Source: Polyangium sp. y55x31 (lineage in GTDB: Bacteria > Myxococcota_A > Polyangia > Polyangiales > Polyangiaceae). Taken from it: 64,000 nt of DNA. Where the stretch lies: contig NZ_JARZHG010000002.1 of NCBI RefSeq assembly GCF_029946505.1, positions 682,001-746,000 on the forward strand, given 5' to 3'. The translations under genes were made by a program, and so were the position numbers. Shown here piece after piece: positions 35,307 through 44,069 of this stretch. The first letter of the stretch is position 1. The number at the start of each line of letters is the position of its first letter. The notes below the pieces were generated by a model. The model searched no databases, had not been told where the DNA came from, and saw only the letters and a program-made list of their open reading frames with translations.

Positions 35307-37115
35307 TCACTTCGGCGTCGGCGGAACGACGATCTCGTTGATCGGCAGGAATCCGGCGCCCGCCGGATAGGCGTACGAAACGCGGAGCGTCTGCTGCGTC
35401 GTGCCCCAGCCCCAGACGGTGGCGCCGAAGGGCAGCGCGCTCGACATCTCCTGCGGCCCGTTCGTGCAGCCGTCGACACCCTGGAAATCACCCTTCACGA
35501 GGTCCACGCGGGTGAACTCGTAGTCGCCGACGGGCTGCCACCCGTCGAGCTCGCCCTTGCACTTCAGCGTGACGGGGGCAAACTCGCCGGTCGTCTTCGA
35601 CTTGACACGCACCACGACGAGGCTCGTCTCCGGGTACGTCGGGTCCGTGAAGAGCACGTAGCGCTTCAGGAACTGCTGCGGCGGCACCACGTTCACCCAG
35701 TCCGGATCGCCGACGTTCGCGAACGGCGCGCCGCCCGTCATGTAGGCGCCGAAGTAGAACGGGTGCTGCGCGTCCTGGCTGCGCACCACGAACGGCCCCG
35801 GATCCTCGAACTCGAGGACCTGGCCCTGGTTGATCATCGCGGGCGCGCCCGCGGGTTTCGTGGGCGTCCAGGTGAGGACCGTCCCGTCGACCGCGCCGAC
35901 GAGCCGCCAGAGCGACGACTCCTCCGACGAACCCGACCGGCTCTTGTACCGCACCGCGACGTATTCGTTGCCGAGCGCGCGCACCGGCGCGAGCTGCTGC
36001 TGGCCCGAATCGCAGTCGTCCTGCATCGACGGCACGTTCATGCATTTCGACGCGCCGAACACGGCCACGGGTTTGTCCGAGCCGATGGGGCTGCCCGTGA
36101 GCTCCTGGGGCTGCGTGATCTGCAGGAACTGGCCCGCGTTCAGCATGTACTCGACGGGCTTGTTCGCCTCGGACGCGGGGATGCCGCCGCCGCCGACGAC
36201 CGCCACGTTCGGCAGGAGCGTGACCTTCGTGTTGTCCTGATGCGCGAGGATCGCCATCGAGGGCCAGGCGTCGCTGAAGACCTCGCTCGCCTTGTACGCG
36301 TTGATCGCGAGATAGTTGGTGTCCCAAGCGCTCGTCGGGAGCAGCAGCGTGGCCGAGGTGACGTACGCCTGACCGCCGCCGTACGGCGAGATCTGGTAGG
36401 CCACGACGGGGTAGTCCGTGGTGATGTGGAAGGCGTCGCCCTTGCCCGTGTCGATCACGCCGGTCTCGAGGTTCAGCGCCGCGGGCTTCGGGCAGTCGAC
36501 GACGCTCGCGCCCTGCGACTTGCGCGACAGGAACAGGATCGCCACCTGCCCCACGTCGATCCCCGTCGCCGCGTTGTAGGGGTCGTACTGGATCGTGCCG
36601 TTCGCGCCGATGCTCGGGATGAACGCGAACGTCGCCGGATCGAGCGTCGAGCCCTTGCGCGAGACCTCGAGGTGCACCGGCTTCGACCAGGTATTCGCCA
36701 CGAATGCCGCGAAACAGGCGCCGTCCGCCTGCGGCCGGAGCGCCGTCTTCAGCGCCCAGTAATCGCAGCCGTACGAGCTCTTCGACTCCTCGGCGGCCTG
36801 GCAGGGGTTGTCGATACACTTCGCATTCGCGCAGCCCTGGTCCGGGGTGCATTGCACCTTGACCTGGCCATAACAATCGACGACCGCCGTGAGGTCGTTC
36901 GAGCACGTGTCATCGCAGCCGACGCCGCTGTCGGTGTCGATGATGACGCCGCCGGAGCCGCCGTCGCCCCCCGTTCCCCCGGGCCCTCCAGGACCCGTGC
37001 CGGCGCCAGACGCCTCCGGGTCCCGATACGAATCGGTGCACGCGGCATACGCCGTGGCAGCGAGGAGCGCCGAGATCGCGAGCGAGAAGCTCGAAGCCCA
37101 GCTGGACTTTTTCAC
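35307..37115 (-). CDS. IgGFc-binding-type surface protein (paralogue 2)
   Basis: 602 residues. The GTG at 37115 follows GGGAGG by five bases, a strong ribosome site, and starts a signal ending ATAYAAC. A Gly-rich linker (GTGPGGPGGTGGDGGSGG) leads to a Cys-rich stalk, then the IgGFc-binding-type domain (YGCDYWALKTAL; YPVVAYQISPYGGGQAYVTSA). It shares domain layout with the protein at 21248-23254 but lacks that protein's first Cys modules. It lies upstream of the ompA-type gene on the same strand, 92 bases away. A ligand is not predictable. Confidence 0.82.
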   Translation of the reverse strand: MKKSSWASSFSLAISALLAATAYAACTDSYRDPEASGAGTGPGGPGGTGGDGGSGGVIIDTDSGVGCDDTCSNDLTAVVDCYGQVKVQCTPDQGCANAKCIDNPCQAAEESKSSYGCDYWALKTALRPQADGACFAAFVANTWSKPVHLEVSRKGSTLDPATFAFIPSIGANGTIQYDPYNAATGIDVGQVAILFLSRKSQGASVVDCPKPAALNLETGVIDTGKGDAFHITTDYPVVAYQISPYGGGQAYVTSATLLLPTSAWDTNYLAINAYKASEVFSDAWPSMAILAHQDNTKVTLLPNVAVVGGGGIPASEANKPVEYMLNAGQFLQITQPQELTGSPIGSDKPVAVFGASKCMNVPSMQDDCDSGQQQLAPVRALGNEYVAVRYKSRSGSSEESSLWRLVGAVDGTVLTWTPTKPAGAPAMINQGQVLEFEDPGPFVVRSQDAQHPFYFGAYMTGGAPFANVGDPDWVNVVPPQQFLKRYVLFTDPTYPETSLVVVRVKSKTTGEFAPVTLKCKGELDGWQPVGDYEFTRVDLVKGDFQGVDGCTNGPQEMSSALPFGATVWGWGTTQQTLRVSYAYPAGAGFLPINEIVVPPTPK

Positions 37116-37557
37116 GCAAACCTCCCTTTCCGGCAATCGGTCACGAGGGTACCACGATCAGCAGGCTTCGGTACGGGGACAAACCCCGACTTCCTCCGCG
37201 TCTTCCCGGGCGAACACCCTCGCGGAGACAGACTCCGCGCGGAACGCGCGCAGCGAGGCCGGATCGATACGTCCATTCGAATGCGCCGTTCCTTTCCGTA
37301 TCACAGCCACTCTCTTGGCTGCTCGCCCGCTCGACGACCGGCCAGCCTCGACCAGCCTTTCGTCGGCAGCACCGACGAGGGGTGTCGGTGGTGTATCCTC
37401 TATAACCTTTAGATGGTAAGTAACGAGCCGATCCTAGCCGACGTCGAAAAGCCCCGTCAAGGTCCGCCTCGCGGAGGCCTCGCCGGGATCTTGCCATGTG
37501 TGAAGCCATGGCCCGCACGCCCAGAGCGCACGAGCCGGCCGATGACGTTATCGCAGT
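37116..37557. promoter_or_regulatory. Long spacer between rubredoxin and IgGFc-type paralogue 2
   Basis: 442 bases with no credible gene. It includes an AT-richer patch near 37390-37425 (CTCTATAACCTTTAGATGG) that may be promoter for the surface protein on the minus strand. Short open frames here lack ribosome sites and family motifs. Confidence 0.45.
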
Positions 37558-37728
37558 TCAATCGTCCATCGGCTCGAAATCAGCCTTCGAGGCACCACAT
37601 TCGGGACAATACCAGTCGTCCTTGAGGTCCTCGAACGCGGTGCCCGGAGCGACGCCGCTGTCCGGATCACCGATCGCCGGATCGTAGACGTGGGAGCACA
37701 CGAGGCAGCGGTATTTCTTATTCTTCAT
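37558..37728 (-). CDS. Rubredoxin
   Basis: 56-residue iron protein for one-electron transfer. It has the two Cys pairs of rubredoxin, CLVC (residues 8-11) and CPEC (41-44), which bind one Fe. The family stretches [21 protein letters not shown] and [17 protein letters not shown] are present. GAGGG lies about ten bases upstream of the ATG. It is a small gene easy to miss. No partner reductase or alkane hydroxylase adjoins it; it may serve oxygen or peroxide detoxification. Confidence 0.95.
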   Translation of the reverse strand: MKNKKYRCLVCSHVYDPAIGDPDSGVAPGTAFEDLKDDWYCPECGASKADFEPMDD

Positions 37729-37897
37729 CGGCGTCGTCCCTCGGGAAGGGGGCCCTTATATCCTCGACCCGCCCCGAAGGGTAGCCTCGTGAAAGCCGAA
37801 GCTTCTCCACGAGGAAAACGAAAGGGCGCGCGGCCGCCGCGCCGATTGCAAGAGAGAAGAAAACCACGGATCCTTCGGACCCCAACGAACGATCCGC

Positions 37898-38845
37898 ATG
37901 GTCATCAGCAACACGCTCCCCTGGCTGAACATCCTCCGGATGCATGCGCCTCACCTCGCGGTCGTGTTCGCGGTGGCGCTCGGTCTGTACCTCGCGGACG
38001 CGCTGCTCGGCGTGCGGGTGCCTTTCTCGCCGACGCCGTTTTCCATCGTCGGCGTGGCGCTCGCCATCCTGCTCGGCTTCCGGAACAACGCCTCGTACGA
38101 TCGCTGGTGGGAGGGGCGCAAGCTCTGGGGCGGCATCGTCAACGCCTCGCGCGCCCTCGCCCGGCAAACGACGACGCTGCTCGAACCCGGCGTCGCCGAG
38201 CCCACCTCGGGCGCAGCGCCCGGCGACGACACGCTCGCGGCCGCGCTGAAGAGAGAGATCCTCTACCGGCAGATCGCCTACGTGCACGCGCTGCGCGCCG
38301 TGTTGCGGCAGCAAAACGCGCTGGAGGGCCTCGCGCCGTTCCTCCCGGCGGACGAGCTCGCGGCCCTCGCGCAGCAGAAAAACGTGCCCGTCGCGCTGAT
38401 GCAGACGAACGGCGAGCGCCTCGCCTTCGCGCGGAGGGCGGGCCTGCTCAGCGAGGAGCGACTGCTGCGCATCGACGCGACGCTCGTGGACCTCATCGGC
38501 CTGCAAGGCGGATGCGAGCGCATCAAGAACACGCCGATCCCCGCGGGATACCGCGTCTTCACGCACCGGAGCGTGCGGGCCTATTGCTACGTCCTGCCCT
38601 TCGGGCTCGTCGAGCACCTCGGCGCACTGACGACGATCGTGGTGATGGCCGTGACCCTCATGTTCCTCGTGCTCGACACGATCGGCAGGTTCCTCGAGGA
38701 CCCGTTCACCACGGGCCCGAACGCGCTGCCGCTCATGAGCATCACACGCAACATCGAGATCAACCTGCGTCAGGCCCTCGGCGAGACGGATCTCCCGCCC
38801 GCCATCACGCCGACCACGAACGGCAAGATCAGCATTCTGCTTTGA
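37898..38845 (+). CDS. Bestrophin/UPF0187 family membrane protein
   Basis: 315-residue membrane protein of the bestrophin-like (YneE/UPF0187) family, possible anion channels. Diagnostic stretches are FSIVGVALAILLGFRNNASYDRWWEGRKLWG (about 48-78) and the second pair of helices (FGLVEHLGALTTIVVMAVTLMFLVLDTIG), followed by a DPFTTGPNALPL segment. Four hydrophobic stretches and a soluble helical middle fit the fold. It is divergent from rubredoxin and 50 bases upstream of the rhodanese-like gene, so the two may be co-transcribed. Confidence 0.9.
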   Translation: MVISNTLPWLNILRMHAPHLAVVFAVALGLYLADALLGVRVPFSPTPFSIVGVALAILLGFRNNASYDRWWEGRKLWGGIVNASRALARQTTTLLEPGVAEPTSGAAPGDDTLAAALKREILYRQIAYVHALRAVLRQQNALEGLAPFLPADELAALAQQKNVPVALMQTNGERLAFARRAGLLSEERLLRIDATLVDLIGLQGGCERIKNTPIPAGYRVFTHRSVRAYCYVLPFGLVEHLGALTTIVVMAVTLMFLVLDTIGRFLEDPFTTGPNALPLMSITRNIEINLRQALGETDLPPAITPTTNGKISILL

Positions 38846-38895
38846 GGGCGCCGCCGCGGAAAAACGGCCGCCCAGGAAGGATCGAAGGATCACCC

Positions 38896-40299
38896 ATGAG
38901 CACGCCCGAAGGCACGCCCCCGCAGCCGCAAGCCGAGCCGCCGCCGGTGCGGCTCCTCCGGACGAACTGGGTCACCGAGATCCGGCGAACGGAGAGCGGC
39001 ATACCGACGCTCCCGCCCTCGTTCGTCGTGTCGCAAGGCCGCCTCGTCGAGCTCGTCGACGTGCGCGACGAGGCCGATCTCGAAGGCCCGCTCGGACACG
39101 TGCCGGGCGTGCGCTGGGTGCCGACGAAGGACGTGGAGCGAATCGCGGACGTGCTCCCGCAAAACGCGCTCGTCATTCTGATCTCGCGGTCCGGGGATCG
39201 ATCGGCGACGGCGGCGAAGCTGCTCGAAGCACGCGGGATGACGTTCGTGGCCTCGATGGAAGGCGGGATGCTCGCGTGGAGGAACGCGGGATATGCGACC
39301 ACGCGCGACCCGTCGTTTCGAACGCGTACGATCGAGACGCTCGCCTGGAACCCGGGGATCTACTCGCCCTCCGAAGGCGGAACGAGGCCGCTCGCGCTCG
39401 CGGAGATCGAGGGCCACGTCGGGGATCCCCGATCGGTGCGCTGGGTGAAGATGAGCGCGTTCCTCACGCACGGGAAGATCTCGTGCGTCGACGGCCGCGA
39501 CGATCACGGCGTCGTGGGCACGCCCGGCGGCGACGCGGGCGAGCTCTTGCTCGCGCTCGCCGCGACCGAGCTCGTCACGGGGCGGCCGATCGGCGAGGGC
39601 ACGCTGGGCGCGATCCTGGAGCGGTACCTCGACACGTTCGGGCACCTCTACCTGCACACGGACACGCACGCGCTGAACAAGATGATCCTGTCCATGCGCG
39701 CCGATCCGCGCCTCGCGGACGTGCTGCCGCCGCGGGAGACGCAAGGCCCAGGCTGGCGCAAGTACATGGCCCGTCCGCCCGAGCCCTTGCAGCCGCTGAT
39801 CCTGGAGCACCTGATCGTCCCTGATCACATCGGCTGCGGCCACCTCCGGCTCATGTTCCAGAACGGCGAGGAGTACGGCGTGCGGCAGGATCTCGTGCGC
39901 GCATTCCTCCGGGCCTACTACACGATGCGCTGGAGCGGCTCGACCGAGGCCGAGTTCGTGGTGCTCGGCGGCGGCCATCAGGAGGGCGCGGTGGTGAGCG
40001 TGCGCCTCGCAGAGGAGGTCTATCCGTTCACGCTCGTACCACTCGTGTCCCCCGCCTGCGGCGCGACGCAGATGTTCGTGGCGCACCCCGACGTGACCGC
40101 GTTCCTGCGCCGCCAGATCGCCGTGTTCATGACCATGCAGAAGGCGACGGGCCTCGTGCGCGCCGATCGCGAGCGCCTCTACGAGCGCATGACCACGCTC
40201 GGCGAGCGGCAGCTCACGGCCACGCTCGGCCGCCTCGCCAAGGGGCTGCCGCACTACGTGGTCCGCTTCGAGGAAGATCAGTCGTTCGGCGTGTTCTGA
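38896..40299 (+). CDS. Rhodanese-like domain joined to a beta-carbonic-anhydrase-like domain
   Basis: 467 residues. The N-terminal part (about 40-135) matches the rhodanese fold (RLVELVDVRDEADLEG, then LVILISRSGDRSATAAKLL). The active-site Cys is replaced by Ser97, so sulfur transfer is unlikely. The rest has a CxDxR motif, CVDGR at 197-201, then GTPGGDAGELLLALAA. Far later comes HIGCGHL (His311, Cys314), which resembles the second zinc motif HxxCG of beta-carbonic anhydrases. The gap between the motifs is about twice the usual. A HTDTH motif at 254-258 might also bind metal. Function unproven; CO2 hydration is a guess. Confidence 0.6.
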   Translation: MSTPEGTPPQPQAEPPPVRLLRTNWVTEIRRTESGIPTLPPSFVVSQGRLVELVDVRDEADLEGPLGHVPGVRWVPTKDVERIADVLPQNALVILISRSGDRSATAAKLLEARGMTFVASMEGGMLAWRNAGYATTRDPSFRTRTIETLAWNPGIYSPSEGGTRPLALAEIEGHVGDPRSVRWVKMSAFLTHGKISCVDGRDDHGVVGTPGGDAGELLLALAATELVTGRPIGEGTLGAILERYLDTFGHLYLHTDTHALNKMILSMRADPRLADVLPPRETQGPGWRKYMARPPEPLQPLILEHLIVPDHIGCGHLRLMFQNGEEYGVRQDLVRAFLRAYYTMRWSGSTEAEFVVLGGGHQEGAVVSVRLAEEVYPFTLVPLVSPACGATQMFVAHPDVTAFLRRQIAVFMTMQKATGLVRADRERLYERMTTLGERQLTATLGRLAKGLPHYVVRFEEDQSFGVF

Positions 40300-40316
40300 G
40301 CCCGGAGCGTTCGCGT

Positions 40317-41477
40317 TCAGCCCGGGAAAACGTCTCGCAGCGACGCGTCGAGCGCCGCCACGACCTCGTCGACCTGCGCGTCGGTCATGCGCGGGTAGAG
40401 CGGGAGCGTGAGCTCGCGCGGGGCGAACGCGTCCGTGCGCGCGAGGCCCTCGCAGCGCACACGCTCGGTCGAGCCGTGGAAAGAGAAGGCGTGGATCGGC
40501 GTGTAATGCACGCTCGTCTGGATGCCGCGCGCCTTCATGGCCGCCATCACGGCCTCGCGCGGCGCGCCCTCGGGCAGGAGCACGGGCATGATGTGGTAGG
40601 CGCCCTCCCCCACCCCGCGCGCCTCGAAATCGCGGAACGGGATGCTCACGCGGCTGATCGCGGCGAGGCGCTCGCGGTACCGCGTCACGACCGCGCGGCG
40701 CATGCGGTTGCCCTCGGCGAGGCGGCCGAGCTGCACGAGGCCGATCGCGCTGCGGATCTCGTCGATGCGATAGTTCTGCCCCGCGAGGACCACGTCGTAG
40801 GAGAACGCGTGCCCCTTGTGGCGATCGAGCGTGAGCGTGGTCATCCCGTGCGATCGCAGGAGCTTGCAGCGCTGGCGAAGCTCCTCCGTGCGCGCGGCGA
40901 CCGCGCCGCCCTCGCCGGTCGAGAGGTTCTTGTTCGAGAAGAAGCTGTAGCAGCCGACGTCGCCGATCGTCCCGAGCGCGCGGCCCTTCCAGGTCGCGAG
41001 CGGCGCGTGCGCCGCGTCCTCGATCACCGCGACGCCGTGCTTCTCGGCGATCGCGAGGATCGCGTCCATGTCGCACGGGTAGCCGGCGTAATGCACGACC
41101 GTGATCGCCTTCGTGCGCTTCGTGATCTTCCGCTCGACGTCCGCGGGATCGATCGTGAGATCGTCCGGCCCGACGATGTCGGCGAGCACGACGTTCGCGC
41201 CCGTCGTGAGCGCGGCGTTCGCCGTCGCCACGAACGTGAGGCTCGGGCAGATCACCTCGTCGCCGGGGCCCACGCCCACGGCGAGGTAAGCGAGGTGCAG
41301 CGCGGCCGTGCAGTTCGTCATGGCGAGCACGCCCGTCGTGCCGAACGCCTCGCCGAGCGCGCGCTCGAAGGCCTGCGTGCGCTCGCCCATCGTGAGCCAG
41401 CCGGAGGCCACGACGTCGGCCGCGGCCTGGGTCTCTTCAGGGCCGAAATGAAGGTCGCAGAGGGGAATCTTCCACAT
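40317..41477 (-). CDS. DegT/DnrJ/EryC1-family sugar aminotransferase
   Basis: PLP enzyme that aminates keto-sugar nucleotides. The 386-residue protein has the PLP-lysine motif FFSNKNLSTGEGG with Lys183, the Asp in EDAAHAP and the family start IPLCDLHFGPEET. It is 12 bases downstream of an epimerase/dehydratase gene and probably co-transcribed, so the two would make an amino sugar for a glycan. The specific sugar is not readable. Its stop is 17 bases from the convergent rhodanese-like gene. Confidence 0.92.
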   Translation of the reverse strand: MWKIPLCDLHFGPEETQAAADVVASGWLTMGERTQAFERALGEAFGTTGVLAMTNCTAALHLAYLAVGVGPGDEVICPSLTFVATANAALTTGANVVLADIVGPDDLTIDPADVERKITKRTKAITVVHYAGYPCDMDAILAIAEKHGVAVIEDAAHAPLATWKGRALGTIGDVGCYSFFSNKNLSTGEGGAVAARTEELRQRCKLLRSHGMTTLTLDRHKGHAFSYDVVLAGQNYRIDEIRSAIGLVQLGRLAEGNRMRRAVVTRYRERLAAISRVSIPFRDFEARGVGEGAYHIMPVLLPEGAPREAVMAAMKARGIQTSVHYTPIHAFSFHGSTERVRCEGLARTDAFAPRELTLPLYPRMTDAQVDEVVAALDASLRDVFPG

Positions 41478-41489
41478 GTTCGGATCCGA

Positions 41490-42491
41490 TCAGATCGCGT
41501 ACTCGTCCGGCCGATAATCGGCGATGCGCTCGAGGACGTACGCCCACGTCTTCTCGAGGCCCTCTTCGAGGGTCACGCGCGGCTCGTATCCGACGAGCTC
41601 CTTGGCCTTGCGGCAATCGGCGAGCAGGAGCTCGACCTCGCTCGCGTCGGGCCGCACGCGCGCGTCGTCCGTCTCCAGACGGGCCGGCTTGCCCGAGACC
41701 TGGAAGATGAGCTCGGCGAGATCCCCCATGGAGATCGTGCGGCCGCTGCCCACGTTGATGACCTGCCCGAGGGCGCGATCACTCGCGCCGACCGCGAGAA
41801 ACCCCGCCACGGTGTCGCCCACGAAGTTGAGGTCGCGCTTCGGCCGCGTGCTGCCCACGCGCACGACGTCACGGCCGGCCGCGAGCTGCTTCATCACGCT
41901 CGGGATGAACGCGCGCGACGACTGGCGCGGGCCATACGTATTGAAGGGGCGGATCGTGGCGACCGGCGTGCCGAACGAGAGGAAATAACTCTCCGCGAGC
42001 TTGTCCGCGCCGATCTTCGTGGCCGAGTAGGGCGACTGCCCCGTGAGCGGGTGCGCCTCGTCGATCGGCGCATACCGCGCCGATCCGTACGTCTCGCTCG
42101 TCGACGTGTGCACGACGCGGGCGCCGTGCTCGCGCGCCGCTTCGAGCACGTTCAACGTGCCCGACACGTTCGTCGCGACGTACTGGTGCGGGGCCACGTA
42201 CGAGTAGGGGATCCCGATCAGCGCGGCGAGGTGGAAGACCACGTCCGCGCCCCGCACGAGCTTGCGCACGCAGGCGCCATCCTCGACGTTGCCGAGGACG
42301 ACCTCCACATGCGCGAGCACGCTCGACGGGACGCGATCGAGGTGTCCGCGCTGCGAGCTCGACGTGTAGCGGACGAGCGCGCGCACATTCGCGCCCTCGC
42401 GCACGAGGGCCTCCACGAGGTGGCTCCCGATGAAACCCCCCGCGCCGGTCACGACCACGCGCTTGCCTGCGTAAAACGAGCTCGCTTCCAT
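41490..42491 (-). CDS. NAD-dependent nucleotide-sugar epimerase/dehydratase
   Basis: Extended short-chain dehydrogenase acting on nucleotide sugars. The 333-residue protein has the Rossmann motif VVTGAGGFIGSH (14-25), the catalytic Thr/Ser stretch HTSTSETYG and the YxxxK motif in YSATK. It most resembles GDP-mannose or UDP-GlcNAc 4,6-dehydratases. AGGA lies seven bases before the ATG at 42491. Together with the aminotransferase downstream it could give a 4-keto then 4-amino sugar. No glycosyltransferase is next to them. Confidence 0.88.
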   Translation of the reverse strand: MEASSFYAGKRVVVTGAGGFIGSHLVEALVREGANVRALVRYTSSSQRGHLDRVPSSVLAHVEVVLGNVEDGACVRKLVRGADVVFHLAALIGIPYSYVAPHQYVATNVSGTLNVLEAAREHGARVVHTSTSETYGSARYAPIDEAHPLTGQSPYSATKIGADKLAESYFLSFGTPVATIRPFNTYGPRQSSRAFIPSVMKQLAAGRDVVRVGSTRPKRDLNFVGDTVAGFLAVGASDRALGQVINVGSGRTISMGDLAELIFQVSGKPARLETDDARVRPDASEVELLLADCRKAKELVGYEPRVTLEEGLEKTWAYVLERIADYRPDEYAI

Positions 42492-42510
42492 CACGGGATC
42501 CTGAGTTGCG

Positions 42511-42894
42511 TCACTTGACGATGATGTCGCCGGCCGGCGCGCCCGCGCCCTCGGTCATGCCCTTTTCGCGGTGCACGCAGAGGCCCTGCTTGCAGTAGCT
42601 CTCGGGCGTCGGCGTGGCGCACTTGAGTTCGGGCTCCTCGCACTGGCCCTTCTTGTAGTTCTCGGCCATCGGCTTGATCGTGTCGATCGTCTGGCCATTC
42701 ACGGGCTTGGCGCAGCCGGGCCACGCGCTCTGCTTGCAGTCCGCGTCGACGTTGCAGTGCTGCGCCTTGTTGAGGAGGTCGTAGGCCTCCCCGCGGATCT
42801 TGTCGCACTCCTTCGGGTCCATCTTGCTCGAACACCCGAGCGACGAGAAAAGGGCCAAGAAGGCCAGGGCTCCCAGGGTCACGACGCGTTTCAT
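42511..42894 (-). CDS. Small Cys-rich lipoprotein
   Basis: 127 residues. The signal MKRVVTLGALAFLALFSSLGC has lipobox SLGC. A Cys-rich body follows (HCNVDADCKQSAWPGC; CATPTPESYCKQGLC) that suggests three or four disulfides. It sits 19 bases upstream of the epimerase gene in the same direction and may share its transcript. Family not recognised. Confidence 0.75.
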   Translation of the reverse strand: MKRVVTLGALAFLALFSSLGCSSKMDPKECDKIRGEAYDLLNKAQHCNVDADCKQSAWPGCAKPVNGQTIDTIKPMAENYKKGQCEEPELKCATPTPESYCKQGLCVHREKGMTEGAGAPAGDIIVK

Positions 42895-43116
42895 CGCCTC
42901 CGTCCTTTCCCTTCGACGCTTGGGGCCCGCTCGGACGAGCCGAGCTACGCCCCAAACCCCGTTCCGAGCGCCTTGCTACCACGGCTCGGCGCGCACGTCT
43001 CGGTCGGCCAAGGAGGCCGCGCACGCACGCACGCTCGGAGTCCGAAAAAATTACGCCGCGCGACGCCCCCTCGGCCGCTCGCCTGAGCCGCCATCGTGAC
43101 GTAGCCCGAGAGGAGC

Positions 43117-43941
43117 ATGGAACGGCTGCGCGTCCTCACGCTCAACATCTGGAACAAGAAGGGTCCCTGGGAGCGGCGGCTCGAGCTCATCCGCGAGGGC
43201 ATCCGCCGTCTCTCCCCGGACGTCATCGGACTGCAAGAGGTCATCCTCTACAACGACCGCACGCAAGCCGACGAGATCCGCGAAGGCCTCGGCTACGACG
43301 CCGCCTTCGGCATGGCCCACGATCTCGGCGACGGCATGCACTTCGGCAACGCCGTCCTCTCGCGCTTCCCGATCGAAAAACGCATCGTGTGCCCGCTGCC
43401 CACGGCCGGCGACGAGGAGCGACGCGCGCTCCTCCACACGAAGATCCGCACGCCCGCAGGGACGCTCCCGTTTTTCGTGACACACCTCAACTGGAAGTTC
43501 CACGACGGCGTGGCACGCGAGTCCCAGGTGGTCTCCATCGCCGAGTACGTGATGCACGAGACCCCGATCGGCGCGGATCTCCCGGCCATTCTCGTGGGCG
43601 ACTTCAACGCGGTGTCACACTCGGCCGAGATGCGCTTTTTGCTCGGGCTCCAGTCGCTCGGAGGCAAGAGCGTGCACTTCACCGACTGCTTCGAGCACCT
43701 CGGCGCGCCCCCGGGCTACACGTTCGACTCGGAGAGGAACCCATACGCCGCGCTGACGCACGAGTTCCCGCGGCGCATCGACTACATCCTCGTGCGCGGG
43801 CCCGAGCTCGGCACAGGCCGCGGCAAGCCGCTCTCAGCCGAGGTCGTGATGACCGAGCTCCACGACGGCGTCGCAGCCTCCGATCACTACGGCGTGTTCG
43901 CAGAGATCAACGTGCAGGAACTCGGGCGGCGTTTGCATTAG
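43117..43941 (+). CDS. Endonuclease/exonuclease/phosphatase family protein
   Basis: Mg-dependent phosphodiesterase fold of the DNase I/sphingomyelinase superfamily. The 274-residue protein has LRVLTLNIWN, the metal-binding Glu in VIGLQEV, FFVTHLNWKF, the catalytic ILVGDFNAV and the closing His motif SDHYGVFA. There is no signal peptide, so it acts inside the cell or on its inner face. Substrate could be DNA, a lipid or a sugar phosphate. It ends 13 bases before repeat copy A. Confidence 0.88.
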   Translation: MERLRVLTLNIWNKKGPWERRLELIREGIRRLSPDVIGLQEVILYNDRTQADEIREGLGYDAAFGMAHDLGDGMHFGNAVLSRFPIEKRIVCPLPTAGDEERRALLHTKIRTPAGTLPFFVTHLNWKFHDGVARESQVVSIAEYVMHETPIGADLPAILVGDFNAVSHSAEMRFLLGLQSLGGKSVHFTDCFEHLGAPPGYTFDSERNPYAALTHEFPRRIDYILVRGPELGTGRGKPLSAEVVMTELHDGVAASDHYGVFAEINVQELGRRLH

Positions 43942-43954
43942 CGCGTTGGAGGCG

Positions 43955-44065
43955 CCTCGCCGGGGTTTCACCCCGGACCCGACGAGGGGCTGTCCGCCCC
44001 TCGACCCGGACCAGGGCGCAGCCCTGGACCAAGGGTGCATCGACCGCGATGCGGTCGATGCAGGC
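43955..44065 (+). repeat. Four-hairpin intergenic element, copy A
   Basis: Consecutive perfect hairpins at 43960-43976, 43983-44003 (loop TGTCC), 44011-44027 and 44036-44062 (12-bp stem TGCATCGACCGC with loop GAT). It fills the gap between two convergent genes. Sister copies lie near 52.9, 57.7, 57.9 and 62.2 kb. Confidence 0.9.
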
Positions 44066-44069
44066 GGGA

